From Betaproteobacteria bacterium SG8_41 (lineage in GTDB: Bacteria; Pseudomonadota; Gammaproteobacteria; Burkholderiales; SG8-41): a stretch of 64,000 bases of DNA. The DNA is taken from positions 1 through 64,000 of the forward strand of contig LJTT01000034.1 of the NCBI GenBank assembly GCA_001303585.1, given 5' to 3'. The notes beneath the pieces are model-generated. The model made no database searches, was not told the DNA's origin, and saw only the letters and a list, made by a program, of their open reading frames with translations. Each line of letters opens with the position of its first letter. Position 1 is the stretch's first letter. The translations under genes and the position numbers were made by a program. This document shows, in pieces, positions 54,252 through 63,737 of this stretch.

Positions 54252-54773
54252 TTGGATCCCAATGGGAATTCTGCGTCTGTCCTGCAGCGATTCGTGGCGC
54301 CGCGGATCGCTGCGCGCCTCGTCGCGGCGAGCTGCTTGGCGGCGGGCTTTGTGACCGCGGCGGCGGCGGAGAACTGGGAGGTCAGGCCAGCGCCGCGCGG
54401 GGGAGAGAAAACCTGCCTGCTCGTTTCCGCGAAGCAGCCGGTCAGCGACGGCTATCAGATGGTCGAGGCGCAGATCGTTGTGGACAAGGGCGCCGTCGTC
54501 GTCAGCAGCGATTCCGTGCTTGATCCCGGATTTGAGGACATTGGCTTGGCGATCGCCAGGCATCCGTTCATTCCGGCCGACCAGGTCCGCGACCGGAAAC
54601 AGGCGGTATTCGAAAAGCAGTACGCCAAGATCGTCCAGCTCTTCAAGGACGGGCGCGACGTTCGCGTGCAGTTGAGGTTCTGGCCGACCTGGCCTGCAAC
54701 CGGGGCGCACTCGGTGTCGTTCAGCCTGATGGGTTTCACGAAGGCTTACGGCGAGGCCGTCAAGTGCGAGTAG
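54252..54773 (+). CDS. Exported hypothetical protein
   Basis: A 173-residue secreted protein. The TTG start has GGAGGAGG upstream. The signal segment (IAARLVAASCLAAGFVTAAAA) is followed by ENWEVRPAPRGGEKTCLLVS, then QMVEAQIVVDKGAVVVSSDS and RVQLRFWPTWPATGAHSVSF. The pattern is weakly like invasion-associated-locus B proteins but I do not claim the family. Two cysteines in the mature part could pair. It lies upstream of the haem-sensor gene by 177 bp. Confidence 0.65.
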   Translation: MDPNGNSASVLQRFVAPRIAARLVAASCLAAGFVTAAAAENWEVRPAPRGGEKTCLLVSAKQPVSDGYQMVEAQIVVDKGAVVVSSDSVLDPGFEDIGLAIARHPFIPADQVRDRKQAVFEKQYAKIVQLFKDGRDVRVQLRFWPTWPATGAHSVSFSLMGFTKAYGEAVKCE

Positions 54774-54950
54774 GCGCAAGAGAGAATAGAGCTCAAAAAA
54801 ACATCAGCTGCAGGGAACTGCAGATGGGCCCAGATGGGAAACCCGCTCAAGCCGGGACATCTCTTTCCGGTGCGTGCCCATCGGCGCGCAGGGGTAGCTG
54901 CAGTCTGGTTTCGTGAGATAGCTTGCAGATAGAAAACGGAGGAGACGGCC

Positions 54951-55823
54951 ATGGGGCTGCGACTGAAGTTCAATCTGATTCTTTTTCTCGTCTTTGTCAT
55001 GGGAATCGGCGTGACCGGCTGGATCTCCAACGAGCTATTGCAGCGCAACGCGCGAGACGAAATCGTCCGCAACGCGGGCTTGATGATGGAAGCCGCGCTG
55101 GCGATTCGCGGCTATACCGTATCCCAGATCCGGCCACACCTGGAGATGCAGTTGATGCGCGTCTTCCTGCCGCAGTCGGTGCCCGCCTACGCCGCAACGG
55201 AGACCATCAACGAACTTCGAAAGAAGCATCCGGATTACAGCTACAAGGAGGCAACGCTCAACCCGACCAACCCGCGCAATCGCGCGACGGACTGGGAATC
55301 CGACCTGGTCCAGACTTTCCGCAACAATCCCGACCGCAAGGAGATCATGGGCGAGCGCGACACGCCAACGGGACGCTCGCTCTACATCGCTCGCCCGATC
55401 CAGGTCAAGAATCCGGCCTGTCTCGCGTGCCACAGCGTTCCGAGCGCGGCGCCGAAATCCATGATCAAGCTCTACGGCGAAGCGAACGGTTTTGGGTGGA
55501 AGCACGATGAGATCGTGGGCGCACAGGTCGTATCGGTGCCGATGTCGTTGCCGATCGAGAACGCCAACCGCGCGTTTCAGACTTTCATGACGCTCCTGGC
55601 GGCGGTGTTCGCGGCGGTCTTCATCGTGCTCAACCTGATGCTGAGCTGGATGATCGTGCGGCCGATTCACCGGATGTCGAGGGCGGCCGACCGTGTCAGC
55701 ACGGGCGACTTCGAGATCGAGGAATTCTCCGAGCGCGGGAAAGACGAAATCGCCGTGCTCGGCGCCTCCTTCAACCGCATGCGTCGCAGTTTGCAGAAGG
55801 CCATGCAGATGATCGAGAGCTGA
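54951..55823 (+). CDS. Membrane haem-sensor protein (DUF3365) with HAMP domain
   Basis: A 290-residue two-span membrane protein. Segment one is LILFLVFVMGIGVTGWI. The periplasmic DUF3365 domain includes VSQIRPHLEMQLMRVFLPQS and a CxxCH haem motif (PACLACHSVPSAAPKSMIKLYG). Segment two (LLAAVFAAVFIVLNLMLSWM) leads to a HAMP linker (RPIHRMSRAADRVSTGDFEI) and stops there, with no kinase or cyclase output domain. GGAGGAG precedes the ATG. The next gene, 7 bp downstream, encodes a cyclase and may be its output partner. Confidence 0.9.
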   Translation: MGLRLKFNLILFLVFVMGIGVTGWISNELLQRNARDEIVRNAGLMMEAALAIRGYTVSQIRPHLEMQLMRVFLPQSVPAYAATETINELRKKHPDYSYKEATLNPTNPRNRATDWESDLVQTFRNNPDRKEIMGERDTPTGRSLYIARPIQVKNPACLACHSVPSAAPKSMIKLYGEANGFGWKHDEIVGAQVVSVPMSLPIENANRAFQTFMTLLAAVFAAVFIVLNLMLSWMIVRPIHRMSRAADRVSTGDFEIEEFSERGKDEIAVLGASFNRMRRSLQKAMQMIES

Positions 55824-55830
55824 CGCGGCG

Positions 55831-56928
55831 ATGGAAAGCTCGGTGCCCGGCACTGCGCGGCGAACGCTGATCTGCAGCGTCGTCTTCGTTGATATCGTTG
55901 ACTATTCGAAAAAGACCGTTGCGAAGCAGCTCGCAATCAAGAGCTGGTTCAACGAGCTGCTGGGACAGGCGCTGGCCAGCACGGCGAACGAGGACCGCAT
56001 CATTCTCGATACCGGCGACGGAGCGGCGATCTGCTTCCCGGGCGACCCCGAGGAGGCGCTGTTCACCGCAAACGGCCTGCGCGTCTCGCTGATCGAGCGC
56101 GACTATCCCGAGCTCTCCTTCCGCATCGGCATCAACCTCGGGCCGGTGAAGGTGGTGAGGGACATCAACGGCCGGCCCAATATCCTCGGTGACGGGATCA
56201 ACGTCGCGCAGCGCGTGATGAGCTTTGCCGAGCCCAACCAGATACTGGTCTCGCGCTCCTACTTCGAGGTCGTGTCGTGCCTGTCGGAGGAGTACCTGCG
56301 GCTCTTCCACTACCACGGTATCCGCCAGGACAAGCATGTGCGCTCGCACGAAGTGTATGAAGTATTCATTTCCGCGCCGGGCCAGCATGACCAGGCCGTG
56401 CCGGCGCCCGAGGCCGAGCTGCCGACGGTTGCCCTCGAGGCCGCAGGTGCGCAAAGCCCGGCGACCGAGTTCGAGGCGTCGCTGCTGGCGGCACTGGCCG
56501 CGAGCCTGGCGAAGTATATCGGGCCGATTGCAGCGGTGATCGTGCAGAAGACCGCAAGAAAGAGCGCGACGCACGATGAGCTCTTGCGCGCGCTTGCTGA
56601 CGCGATTCCTGTTCCCGAGCGGCGCGCCGGGTTTCTGAGCGAGGCCGGAGCGGGCGCTGCGCCGGCGAAGCGCGAGCCGTCCGCCGCCAGCGCTCGGCAC
56701 GCCGCCCCGCCTGAGGTCGAGCCGGCAGCGGCGGGCGTCAGCCCGCGGGTTGCCGACCGTGCCGAGCGCCTGCTGGCGCTTCATATCGGGCCGATGGCGA
56801 AAATCCTGGTAAAGAAGGCAGCGAAGAACGCGCGCGGAACGGAGGACTTCGTCGCGGCGCTGGCCGAGGCGATCGACGGCGACGAAGACCGCGCAGCATT
56901 CCTCGCCGCGGCAGAGAAGGAATTTTGA
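55831..56928 (+). CDS. Class III adenylate/guanylate cyclase with two C-terminal helical repeats
   Basis: A 365-residue soluble protein. The cyclase domain (about residues 10-180) has the metal aspartates in VVFVDIVDYSKK, the LDTGDGAAICF core and GDGINVAQRVMSFAEPNQIL with the catalytic Asn and Arg. The C-terminal part contains two copies of a helical domain (AKYIGPIAAVIVQKTARKS with RRAGFL; LHIGPMAKILVKKAAKNA with RAAFLA), also found on betaproteobacterial signalling kinases. Substrate (ATP or GTP) cannot be told from sequence alone. Spacing of 7 bp suggests one operon with the haem-sensor gene. Confidence 0.9.
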   Translation: MESSVPGTARRTLICSVVFVDIVDYSKKTVAKQLAIKSWFNELLGQALASTANEDRIILDTGDGAAICFPGDPEEALFTANGLRVSLIERDYPELSFRIGINLGPVKVVRDINGRPNILGDGINVAQRVMSFAEPNQILVSRSYFEVVSCLSEEYLRLFHYHGIRQDKHVRSHEVYEVFISAPGQHDQAVPAPEAELPTVALEAAGAQSPATEFEASLLAALAASLAKYIGPIAAVIVQKTARKSATHDELLRALADAIPVPERRAGFLSEAGAGAAPAKREPSAASARHAAPPEVEPAAAGVSPRVADRAERLLALHIGPMAKILVKKAAKNARGTEDFVAALAEAIDGDEDRAAFLAAAEKEF

Positions 56929-57136
56929 GCCGCCGGGTCGCCTGGAGCGCGACGGACTAGAATAGCGGCGGAATGTGATGGATGATGGTGATTGGAAATG
57001 GTGATGTCCGGATCGCGGCGCGTCGCCAGCTCCCAATCCCGTTACCCGTTCCCAGTAATCTCGGCAGTTTCCATTAGCACGCTTGTCGCCGGTCAGCGTC
57101 CATTGGCTGCCGATCACGCCTTTGAGGAATAAAACG

Positions 57137-58147
57137 ATGGCAAAGGAAAAAAAACGGCTCCTCCTTCCCGACGCAATGGCGCGTCCAGGGTGGGATTTCG
57201 CGAAGGCGCGCGCGGACGTGGAGGCGATCGCCTTTTCCCCGGGCATGCCGACGGCCGATTTCCGGCGGCTGCTGAGCGATGCGGACGGCGTTGCGCTTAC
57301 GTTCACGCCCATACAGGCCGGCGACCTCGAGGTGGCGCCGCGGCTGCGCGCGGTCGGCAGGATCGGGGTAGGGTATGACGCCGTCGATGTCGAGGCCCTG
57401 ACCCGCCGCGGGATCCCCCTGATGACCTGCGGCACCGACAATTCGCCCACGGTCGCCGAGTACACCTTGTTCATGATGCTCTGGCTCTGCAAACGCGGCG
57501 CCCTGCTCGATTCCCTTCCGCGCCAGGGCCGCTGGTCGGAGCGCTACCGCGAGCTTTCCACCGAGCTGCTGGGCAAGACGCTGCTCATCATCGGCTTCGG
57601 CCGCATCGGCACGCGCGTCGCGAAGCGCTGCCTGCCCATGGAGATGATGGTCGAGGTCTACGACCCGTACGTCGCGGCGGAGACGGTGCGCGCGGCGGGT
57701 TGCGAACCGGTGAGCGATCTCGACGCCGCGCTGGCGCGCGCCGATTTCGTCACCCTTCACTGTCCCAAGTCGCCGGAGACGGTGGGAATGTTCGATGCCG
57801 CGCGGCTGGCGCGAATGAAACCGGGGGCGTACCTCATCAACACCGCGCGCGGCGGCCTGGTCGATGAGGCCGCGCTCTACGCCGCGCTCGCCGCGGGCAA
57901 GCTCGGCGGCGCGGGAATCGACGTCTTTTCTCCGGAGCCGCCGCTCACCGACAATCCCCTCTTCACGCTGTCGAACGTCATCACGGCGCCGCATATGGCA
58001 GGCAACTCGCGCGAGTCACTCGATCGCGCAGCGCTTACGACGACGCGCAACCTGCTGATCGTGCTCGATGGGGGCGTGCCCGATGCGCAGTTCGTGGTCA
58101 ATCCCGATGCGCTGCGCCTTCGGCGCAAAAATGGTGATGAAAAATAG
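57137..58147 (+). CDS. D-2-hydroxyacid dehydrogenase
   Basis: A 336-residue NAD-dependent enzyme of the phosphoglycerate-dehydrogenase-like family. VGRIGVGYDAVDVEALTRRG, the Rossmann motif LLIIGFGRIGTRVAKRCLPM and the catalytic Arg/Glu/His blocks (LINTARGGLVDEAALYAAL, GAGIDVFSPEPPLTDNPL, VITAPHMAGNSRES) are present. ATG 57137 has TTGAGGAA upstream. The last codons and the stop lie in a GGTGATGA array. Substrate unknown; not next to serine synthesis genes. Confidence 0.92.
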   Translation: MAKEKKRLLLPDAMARPGWDFAKARADVEAIAFSPGMPTADFRRLLSDADGVALTFTPIQAGDLEVAPRLRAVGRIGVGYDAVDVEALTRRGIPLMTCGTDNSPTVAEYTLFMMLWLCKRGALLDSLPRQGRWSERYRELSTELLGKTLLIIGFGRIGTRVAKRCLPMEMMVEVYDPYVAAETVRAAGCEPVSDLDAALARADFVTLHCPKSPETVGMFDAARLARMKPGAYLINTARGGLVDEAALYAALAAGKLGGAGIDVFSPEPPLTDNPLFTLSNVITAPHMAGNSRESLDRAALTTTRNLLIVLDGGVPDAQFVVNPDALRLRRKNGDEK

Positions 58148-58257
58148 TGATGATTAATGGTGATGAGAAATGGTGATACGAGGCTGGTAACCCCACGCGG
58201 TTTTCACCTATCACTAGTAATCATCACCATCTTTCATCACCAGTACTCATCACCAGT
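58131..58257. repeat. GGTGATGA arrays, opposite orientations, over the end of the dehydrogenase gene
   Basis: GGTGATGA-type units run at 58131-58177, overlapping the last five codons of the D-2-hydroxyacid dehydrogenase, and CATCACCA-type units run opposite at 58221-58256 up to the end of the convergent hydrolase gene. They can pair across the spacer. Confidence 0.8.
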
Positions 58258-58265
58258 TATTGCAA

Positions 58266-59129
58266 TTAAGCGGCGCGCCGCAGCGCCTGCAGCTGACGCG
58301 CGATGAAAGCCTTGACCATCTCGTGCGCGCGGTCCGTCTGCGGCCCGGGATGCGCGATCCACTCGTGCTCGCAGCCTTCGAAGACTTCCAGCTCGCACTC
58401 GCCGCCGGCCGCGCGGTAAGTCGCCGCGAACTTCTCCTGGATTGGCGGTATGACGTTGTCGTCGATCCCGCCCTGCATGATCAGCATCGGCGGCAATGAG
58501 ACCGCCTCGCGGCGGTCGAGAATCTCCTGGGGATTGCCTTCGTGGACGAGGTCCCAGGGATCGAAGTAGGTCTTGGACTTCTGCATCATTTCCGCGCGCT
58601 TCATCTTCTCGGCCTGCAGGAATCGGGCGTACGGATCGCTGATGGGCGAGCGCGTCGCAACGTAGGCGAGCGTCGCGTCGATTTTCGGGGCCTCGGGCAA
58701 CGGGTGGGCGTTGTAACGCGGGTCGCGCGGGCGCATGGCAAGCAACTGGGCGACATGACCGCCGCTCGAGCTCCCGAGCACGCCGAGAGGGGAGGGATCG
58801 CCGTTCCATTCCTTCGCCTTGGCCTTGAGCCAGCGAACGCCGTAATTCGCGTCCTGGACCGAGGCAGGATACGGCGCCTCGGGGGCGAGCGTCAGATCGA
58901 CGGCCACCACGAGAATGCCGCTCTTCGCGACCGCTTCGTCCATCGGCACATTGGCGAGGCGGTCCTTGTTGTTCCATGCCCCGCCATGCAGATCGAGCAG
59001 CGTCGGGAACGGTCCTGGCCCCTGCGGCTGGTAGATGCGGGCCATCAGGGTCCGTTGGGGCGTGCGCCGGAACTCGACGTCCCAGACCTTGATCGGGTGG
59101 TTGCTCGCAGGGTTGTAGATCGCGGCCAT
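58266..59129 (-). CDS. Alpha/beta hydrolase, hormone-sensitive-lipase-like
   Basis: Esterase or lipase of 287 residues. The oxyanion motif DLHGGAWNNKDR and the nucleophile elbow GVLGSSSGGHVAQLLAM (Ser in GxSxG) are clear. The acid is likely in GGIDDNVIPPIQEKF and the histidine in EVFEGCEHEWIAHPG. Start MAAIYNPASNHPIKVWDVEF has GGAGA upstream. No signal peptide. Substrate unknown. Confidence 0.9.
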   Translation of the reverse strand: MAAIYNPASNHPIKVWDVEFRRTPQRTLMARIYQPQGPGPFPTLLDLHGGAWNNKDRLANVPMDEAVAKSGILVVAVDLTLAPEAPYPASVQDANYGVRWLKAKAKEWNGDPSPLGVLGSSSGGHVAQLLAMRPRDPRYNAHPLPEAPKIDATLAYVATRSPISDPYARFLQAEKMKRAEMMQKSKTYFDPWDLVHEGNPQEILDRREAVSLPPMLIMQGGIDDNVIPPIQEKFAATYRAAGGECELEVFEGCEHEWIAHPGPQTDRAHEMVKAFIARQLQALRRAA

Positions 59130-59716
59130 TCTTGTTTCTCCATGGGGTCAATGAGCGGGACGAGGGCGATCATACCTGTACGCGAAAGCACGGGCGACGA
59201 CAGCGGCGCCCCCGCGAGCAAGGGCCGGTAGCAAAATGGATTCCCTTCCTGCCCGAGGCTGAGTCGGGGTTTCGAAGAATGTGCCCGCGCACATTCAAGC
59301 CGACGAAGGCCAGCTGCCTGTGAGCGGCTGGACCGGCGGGGCGGCGCGCGGCGACGGGATGGCGGCGGGAGTCACGCACAGCCGCTTCATTTTGTTACGC
59401 GCTCTAAGTCACTCAGTGACCACGAAAATACCAGCGCCGCTCCGGCGCCCCCACGACTGGCCGGAGGCCCGTCCGGTTCGTTGGCGGGCGCGGTCCCGGC
59501 CCGTTTTAAGGCGTCGCTGCTCTCAAGGTTCATGGCGGGAACGGGACAGGCGCCGCGTTCTGTGGCATCTTTGGGGCGAAACACGCCAATCGTCCGCAAC
59601 AATTTCAAGAAAGCAACAGAGGATCCGATGCCGAGCAACCGGCCTCGCTTTTTTGGGCCGCGCATTAGCCAATTCATTGCTTCATCACTTCAACCGATTT
59701 GACCAGGAACGCGAAC
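59130..59716. other. 587-bp spacer, no supported gene
   Basis: Lies between the divergent hydrolase and amidohydrolase genes. The open frames crossing it have no recognisable domain, and the longest plus-strand frame runs on out of frame through the amidohydrolase gene. It should contain both promoters, but none was obvious. Confidence 0.5.
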
Positions 59717-60844
59717 ATGCATACCCACACCGATCCAAACCAGAATTCAAACGTGCCGATGCCCGAGATAGTTTTTACCGGTTGCGAGGTGCTAGCCGCT
59801 GCGCGTGCAAAGACGCAGGCCCAGGCACGGCCGGCCGCGAAAAAGAAGGCGCGGTCAAAGCCCGCGGGGCGCCGCATCGTGAAGGTGGGGGGACGCCGCG
59901 TCAAGACGATCGATGTGCATGCTCATTGCGTGATACCGGAGACGCTCGCCCTGTGCGGAAGGAGCCTCGAAGACCAGCGCGGTCCCGGCATCGACGAGGT
60001 CGGGGCGCGGCGCATACGCGAGATGGACGAGCAGGGTATCGACATGGAAGCGCTGAGCATCAATCCGTTCTGGTACAGGACGGAGCGCGATCTCGCCGCA
60101 GAGGTGGTCAGGATCCAGAACGAGAAACTGGCGGAGTTCTGCGCAACCTACCCCGACCGATTCGTCGCGTTTGCCTCGGTCGCGCTGCAATATCCGGATC
60201 TCGCAGTGCAGCAGCTCGTGGACGGCGTGAAAAGGCTGGGACTGCGCGGTGCGGCAGTCGGCGCCAGCGTCGCGGGAGAGGAATTTTCCGACCCGAAATT
60301 TCACCCGTTCTGGGCGAAGGCGCAAGAGCTTGGTGTGCTGATCTTCATCCATCCGCAAAGCACGCCCGATCTTGCGAACCGGCTCAGGGGCAACGGCTGG
60401 CTCGCCAACACCATCGGCAACCCGCTCGACACCACCATCGCGCTTTCGCATCTGATCTTCGAGGGAACGCTCGACCGCTTCCCGAAGCTCAAGATCTGCT
60501 CGGCGCATGGCGGGGGCTTCCTGCCGTCCTACGCGCCGCGCTCGGATAACTGCCTGCGCGTGGCGCCCGACATGGACACGGGCGTCAAGCTGAAGAAGAA
60601 GCCGACGGAATACCTGAGAGACATGTATTACGACACGCTGGTTTTCACCTCGGAAGCGCTGCGGCACCTGGCTGCGGAGGTGGGCTCGAACCGCCTGGTC
60701 ATCGGCACCGACCACCCGATTCCCTGGCAAAGCAAGTCCGTCGACCACATTCTCAAGGCGCCGGGCTTCAGCGCGAAGGAGCGCCGGATGATGCTCGGGG
60801 AGACGGCGGCGAAGCTGCTCGGCATCGACCCGGTCGTGCGCTGA
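59717..60844 (+). CDS. Amidohydrolase family 2 (ACMSD-like decarboxylase)
   Basis: A metal-dependent TIM-barrel protein of 375 residues. The metal site starts at TIDVHAHCVIPETLALCG. SINPFWYRTERDLAAEVVRI and FVAFASVALQYPDLAVQQLV resemble ACMSD/gamma-resorcylate decarboxylase families. HPQSTPDLA and CSAHGGGFLPSYAPRSDN carry further ligand histidines, and IGTDHPIPWQ has the active-site aspartate. The first 65 residues are an unusual extension rich in alanine, lysine and arginine (AAARAKTQAQARPAAKKKAR). It likely acts on an aromatic or 2-hydroxy acid. Confidence 0.88.
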   Translation: MHTHTDPNQNSNVPMPEIVFTGCEVLAAARAKTQAQARPAAKKKARSKPAGRRIVKVGGRRVKTIDVHAHCVIPETLALCGRSLEDQRGPGIDEVGARRIREMDEQGIDMEALSINPFWYRTERDLAAEVVRIQNEKLAEFCATYPDRFVAFASVALQYPDLAVQQLVDGVKRLGLRGAAVGASVAGEEFSDPKFHPFWAKAQELGVLIFIHPQSTPDLANRLRGNGWLANTIGNPLDTTIALSHLIFEGTLDRFPKLKICSAHGGGFLPSYAPRSDNCLRVAPDMDTGVKLKKKPTEYLRDMYYDTLVFTSEALRHLAAEVGSNRLVIGTDHPIPWQSKSVDHILKAPGFSAKERRMMLGETAAKLLGIDPVVR

Positions 60845-60927
60845 TCGCGCACCCGGGTCGCGTTCAACGTTCCAGGTTTTAGGTTCGACGCCGACTCCTT
60901 GAACAGGGAGCCTTGAACCCGGAACGC

Positions 60928-60948
60928 TGAGCGCCGTAGCGGCGCTCA
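60928..60948. terminator. Possible stem-loop between the convergent amidohydrolase and LOG genes
   Basis: TGAGCGCC pairs with GGCGCTCA around GTAGC, and the right arm overlaps the LOG-family stop codon. No T tract follows on either strand, so this may be a weak or bidirectional element. Confidence 0.35.
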
Positions 60949-61761
60949 GAGCATCGGTCCCGGTTGCCCCAGCGCCTTCTCTGCGAGCTGCCCGACGACC
61001 CAGTTGTAGGCCTCGTCCACGGAATCGGTGTGGTACATCAGCTTCAGGTCCTCGGCATTGATCGTTCCGTGGCGCACGAGCGCGTCGAAGTCCACGATCT
61101 CCCGCCAATACTGCGTGCCGAAAACGACGATCGGCATGGGCTTGCTCATTTTGCGCGTCTGCACCAGCGTCAGCAGCTCGAAGAGCTCGTCGAGCGTGCC
61201 GAAACCGCCCGGAAACACGATCACCGCCTTGGCGAGATAGGCGAACCAGAACTTGCGCATGAAAAAGTAGTGGAAGTGGAAAGCGAGCTCTCGCGTCACA
61301 TACGGGTTGTCGAACTCCTCGGCGGGAATCGAGATCGTCAGGCCCACGTTCATGCCGCGCGCCTCGGCGGCCCCGCGATTGGCCGCTTCCATGATGCCCG
61401 GGCCGCCGCCGGTGCAGACGACGAAGCGCCGTTCATTCGGATCCAGTGCCTTGGACCACTGGGTCAGGCGGAAGGCAAGCTCGCGCGCGGCCTCGTAGTA
61501 GCGTGACATCGAAAGCGCGGTGCGCGCCTTGTCCGGGTCCCCGCCGCTGCCCTCGGCCTTGCGCAGCTCCGCTTCCGCGTCCTCGCGCGATTTGACTCGC
61601 GCTGACCCCATGAACACGACGGTGTCGTCCACCCGGTGATGCTCGAAGCGACTTTTTGGCTCGAGGTACTCGGAAAGGATGCGCAGGGCGCGCCCTTCCT
61701 TGCTGTTCAGAAATCCCTGATTGCGGTAAGCCTTGACAGGGTGGCGATGGCGATCGGTCAT
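60946..61761 (-). CDS. LOG-family nucleotide-binding protein (putative cytokinin-type phosphoribohydrolase)
   Basis: A 271-residue protein. The signature FVVCTGGGPGIMEAANRGAA and VIVFPGGFGTLDELFELLTL are the LOG/lysine-decarboxylase-like motifs (PGGxGTxxE). The N-terminal HHRVDDTVVFMGSARV is typical of the longer bacterial type. Family members cleave nucleoside monophosphates or act on cytokinin ribotides; the older annotation lysine decarboxylase is not supported. ATG 61761 has AGGA upstream. Confidence 0.93.
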   Translation of the reverse strand: MTDRHRHPVKAYRNQGFLNSKEGRALRILSEYLEPKSRFEHHRVDDTVVFMGSARVKSREDAEAELRKAEGSGGDPDKARTALSMSRYYEAARELAFRLTQWSKALDPNERRFVVCTGGGPGIMEAANRGAAEARGMNVGLTISIPAEEFDNPYVTRELAFHFHYFFMRKFWFAYLAKAVIVFPGGFGTLDELFELLTLVQTRKMSKPMPIVVFGTQYWREIVDFDALVRHGTINAEDLKLMYHTDSVDEAYNWVVGQLAEKALGQPGPML

Positions 61762-62003
61762 GGTCGGTCCTGTGGGAGCGTATCCAGATACAGAAAGCGA
61801 GTTTAACCCCCTGGCGGGCCGCGACGAACCGCGCGAATATGACATGAGGCACAAACCGGGTGCGCGGGCGTCGGGAGCCTCGCGCGCGACGAGGAAAAGG
61901 CGGCGGGGTTAGAATGAAAAGTCCTCGTTGCGCTCCGAGCGCAAAGCCAGGAACCGCGCCGTGGCGCGGTGCGCGGAAGGCGGGTTAAACCGAGAGGAAA
62001 AAA

Positions 62004-63644
62004 ATGACCATTCACGCGTCTCAACTCGTCGGCAAGGCCCTCAGGCGGCAAGGCGTGGACACGATGTTTTTCCTGATGGGCGGCCCGATGTTCACGGCCG
62101 AGAGTGCCAGCGTTGCCGAGGGCATTCGCGCAATCGATGTCCGTCACGAACAGGCCGCGGCAATGATGGCGCACGCCTACGCGCGGGTTCTCAACCGGCC
62201 TGGCGTCTGCATGGCCGCCTCCGGCCCGGCGGCGCTTAACTTTGGCACCGGGCTCGCCACCTCGCTCATGGACTGCACGCCGGTCGTCGCGATCGGCGGG
62301 GCCAGCACTTTGCGGGAATTGGGCACCGGTGCATTCCAGGAGTTCGACCAGGTGGCCGCGATGCGCCCGCTGACCAAGTGGGCGGAACGTGTCTTCGAGG
62401 CGCGGCGGATTCCGGAGCTCGTCAACAAGGCGTTCGCGATGGCGGTTTCAGGCAAGCCGGGGCCGGTATACCTCGATCTGCCGGCGGACATTCTGCACCA
62501 GCAGGTCGAGGAGGACGCGATCGTCTGGCCTGAATACGACCGCGGTGCCCGGCTCGGGGATGCGATCGGCGACCCGGCCATGGTCGAGCGCGCCATCACG
62601 CTGCTGGCTGAAGCGAAGCAGCCGGTATTGCTGTCGGGAAGCGGGGCGAACTGGTCGGATGCGGCCCCCGCGCTGCGGGCGTTTGTCGACGAGACCGGCA
62701 TTCCTTTCTACACCACGCCGCAGGGCCGCGGCGCCATCCCCGAGGATCACCAGTACTGTTATCTGACCGCCCGAAATCTTGCCTTCAGGGAGGCGGACCT
62801 TGTCCTCATCGTCGGGACACGGATCAATTACGTGATCAGCCACGCGCGTGCGCCACGCTTCAGCGAGCATGCGAAGTTCATACGCATCGACATCGATCCC
62901 GCCGAAATCGCGTCAACACCGCGGCTCGATGTCGGTCTCGTGGGCGACGCAAGGCGCATCATGGAGCAGATAAACGCGGCCAACGACGGCCGTGTCCGTC
63001 CCGAATTGTTCGGCGCGTGGCGCCAGCACCTGGCGCAGGCGCACCGGCAGCGGCAGCAGGCGCAGGAGATCGCTTTGAGCACGGATCAGCTTCCGATCCA
63101 TCCTCTGCGCCTTTGCAAGGAAATCCGGGACTTCATCGACCGGGAAGCGGTTCTGGTGGTCGACGGGCAGGAGATCCTGAATTATGGCCGCCAGTCGATT
63201 CCTTGCTACATGCCTCGCCATCGAATCAACTCGGGAACCTTCGGCACGATGGGCGTGGGGCTACCCTATGCCATTGGTGCGCAGGCGGCACGCGCCGACC
63301 GGCAGGTCGTTTGCCTTCACGGCGACGGCTCATTCGGCATCAACGCAATGGAGCTCGACACTGCTGTCAGGCACCGGCTTCCCGTGATTACCGTCATCAG
63401 CCTCAACGCGGGCTGGATGTCGGATCCGAAGCGGGCCTGGGTCGGCCGCGATCTCGGTTTCACGCGCTACGACAAGATGGCCGAAGCACTGGGGTGCCAC
63501 GCCGAATACGTCGAGCAACCGCAGGACATCCGCCCTGCGCTGCAGCGGGCGGGCGCGGCGGCCGGAAAAGGTGTCCCGGCCGTGGTCAACGTGAAGACCG
63601 ACCCCAACGCCAAGGCGACGACCGGCAGGTTCGTGACCTACTGA
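62004..63644 (+). CDS. Thiamine-diphosphate-dependent enzyme, acetolactate-synthase-like
   Basis: A 546-residue ThDP enzyme. The catalytic glutamate appears in IDVRHEQAAAMMAHAYARVL. The central domain is FAD-independent looking. The ThDP motif GDGSFGINAMELDTAVRH with LNAGWMSDPKRAWVGRDLGF follows at the C-terminal end. Compared with IlvB/IlvI it resembles oxalyl-CoA decarboxylase and 2-hydroxyacyl-CoA lyase. An alpha-hydroxy-acid oxidase gene starts 93 bp later, which fits a 2-hydroxy-acid route. GAGAGGA precedes the ATG. Confidence 0.87.
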   Translation: MTIHASQLVGKALRRQGVDTMFFLMGGPMFTAESASVAEGIRAIDVRHEQAAAMMAHAYARVLNRPGVCMAASGPAALNFGTGLATSLMDCTPVVAIGGASTLRELGTGAFQEFDQVAAMRPLTKWAERVFEARRIPELVNKAFAMAVSGKPGPVYLDLPADILHQQVEEDAIVWPEYDRGARLGDAIGDPAMVERAITLLAEAKQPVLLSGSGANWSDAAPALRAFVDETGIPFYTTPQGRGAIPEDHQYCYLTARNLAFREADLVLIVGTRINYVISHARAPRFSEHAKFIRIDIDPAEIASTPRLDVGLVGDARRIMEQINAANDGRVRPELFGAWRQHLAQAHRQRQQAQEIALSTDQLPIHPLRLCKEIRDFIDREAVLVVDGQEILNYGRQSIPCYMPRHRINSGTFGTMGVGLPYAIGAQAARADRQVVCLHGDGSFGINAMELDTAVRHRLPVITVISLNAGWMSDPKRAWVGRDLGFTRYDKMAEALGCHAEYVEQPQDIRPALQRAGAAAGKGVPAVVNVKTDPNAKATTGRFVTY

Positions 63645-63737
63645 GCCCGCCCGGACAGCAGCGGGTACCCGGTTTTCTGCGGCGGTCGCGGCCCCGCGCT
63701 TTCCCCGGGGTCCGTCAAGCGATGCGAGCATTGCGCC

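Noticed and set aside
59281..60549. Long plus-strand open frame over the amidohydrolase
   Set aside because: Low-complexity arginine-rich shadow of the true gene in another frame.
60946..61761. Lysine decarboxylase annotation for the LOG protein
   Set aside because: The PGGxGTxxE motif belongs to LOG phosphoribohydrolases; the decarboxylase name is a historic mislabel.
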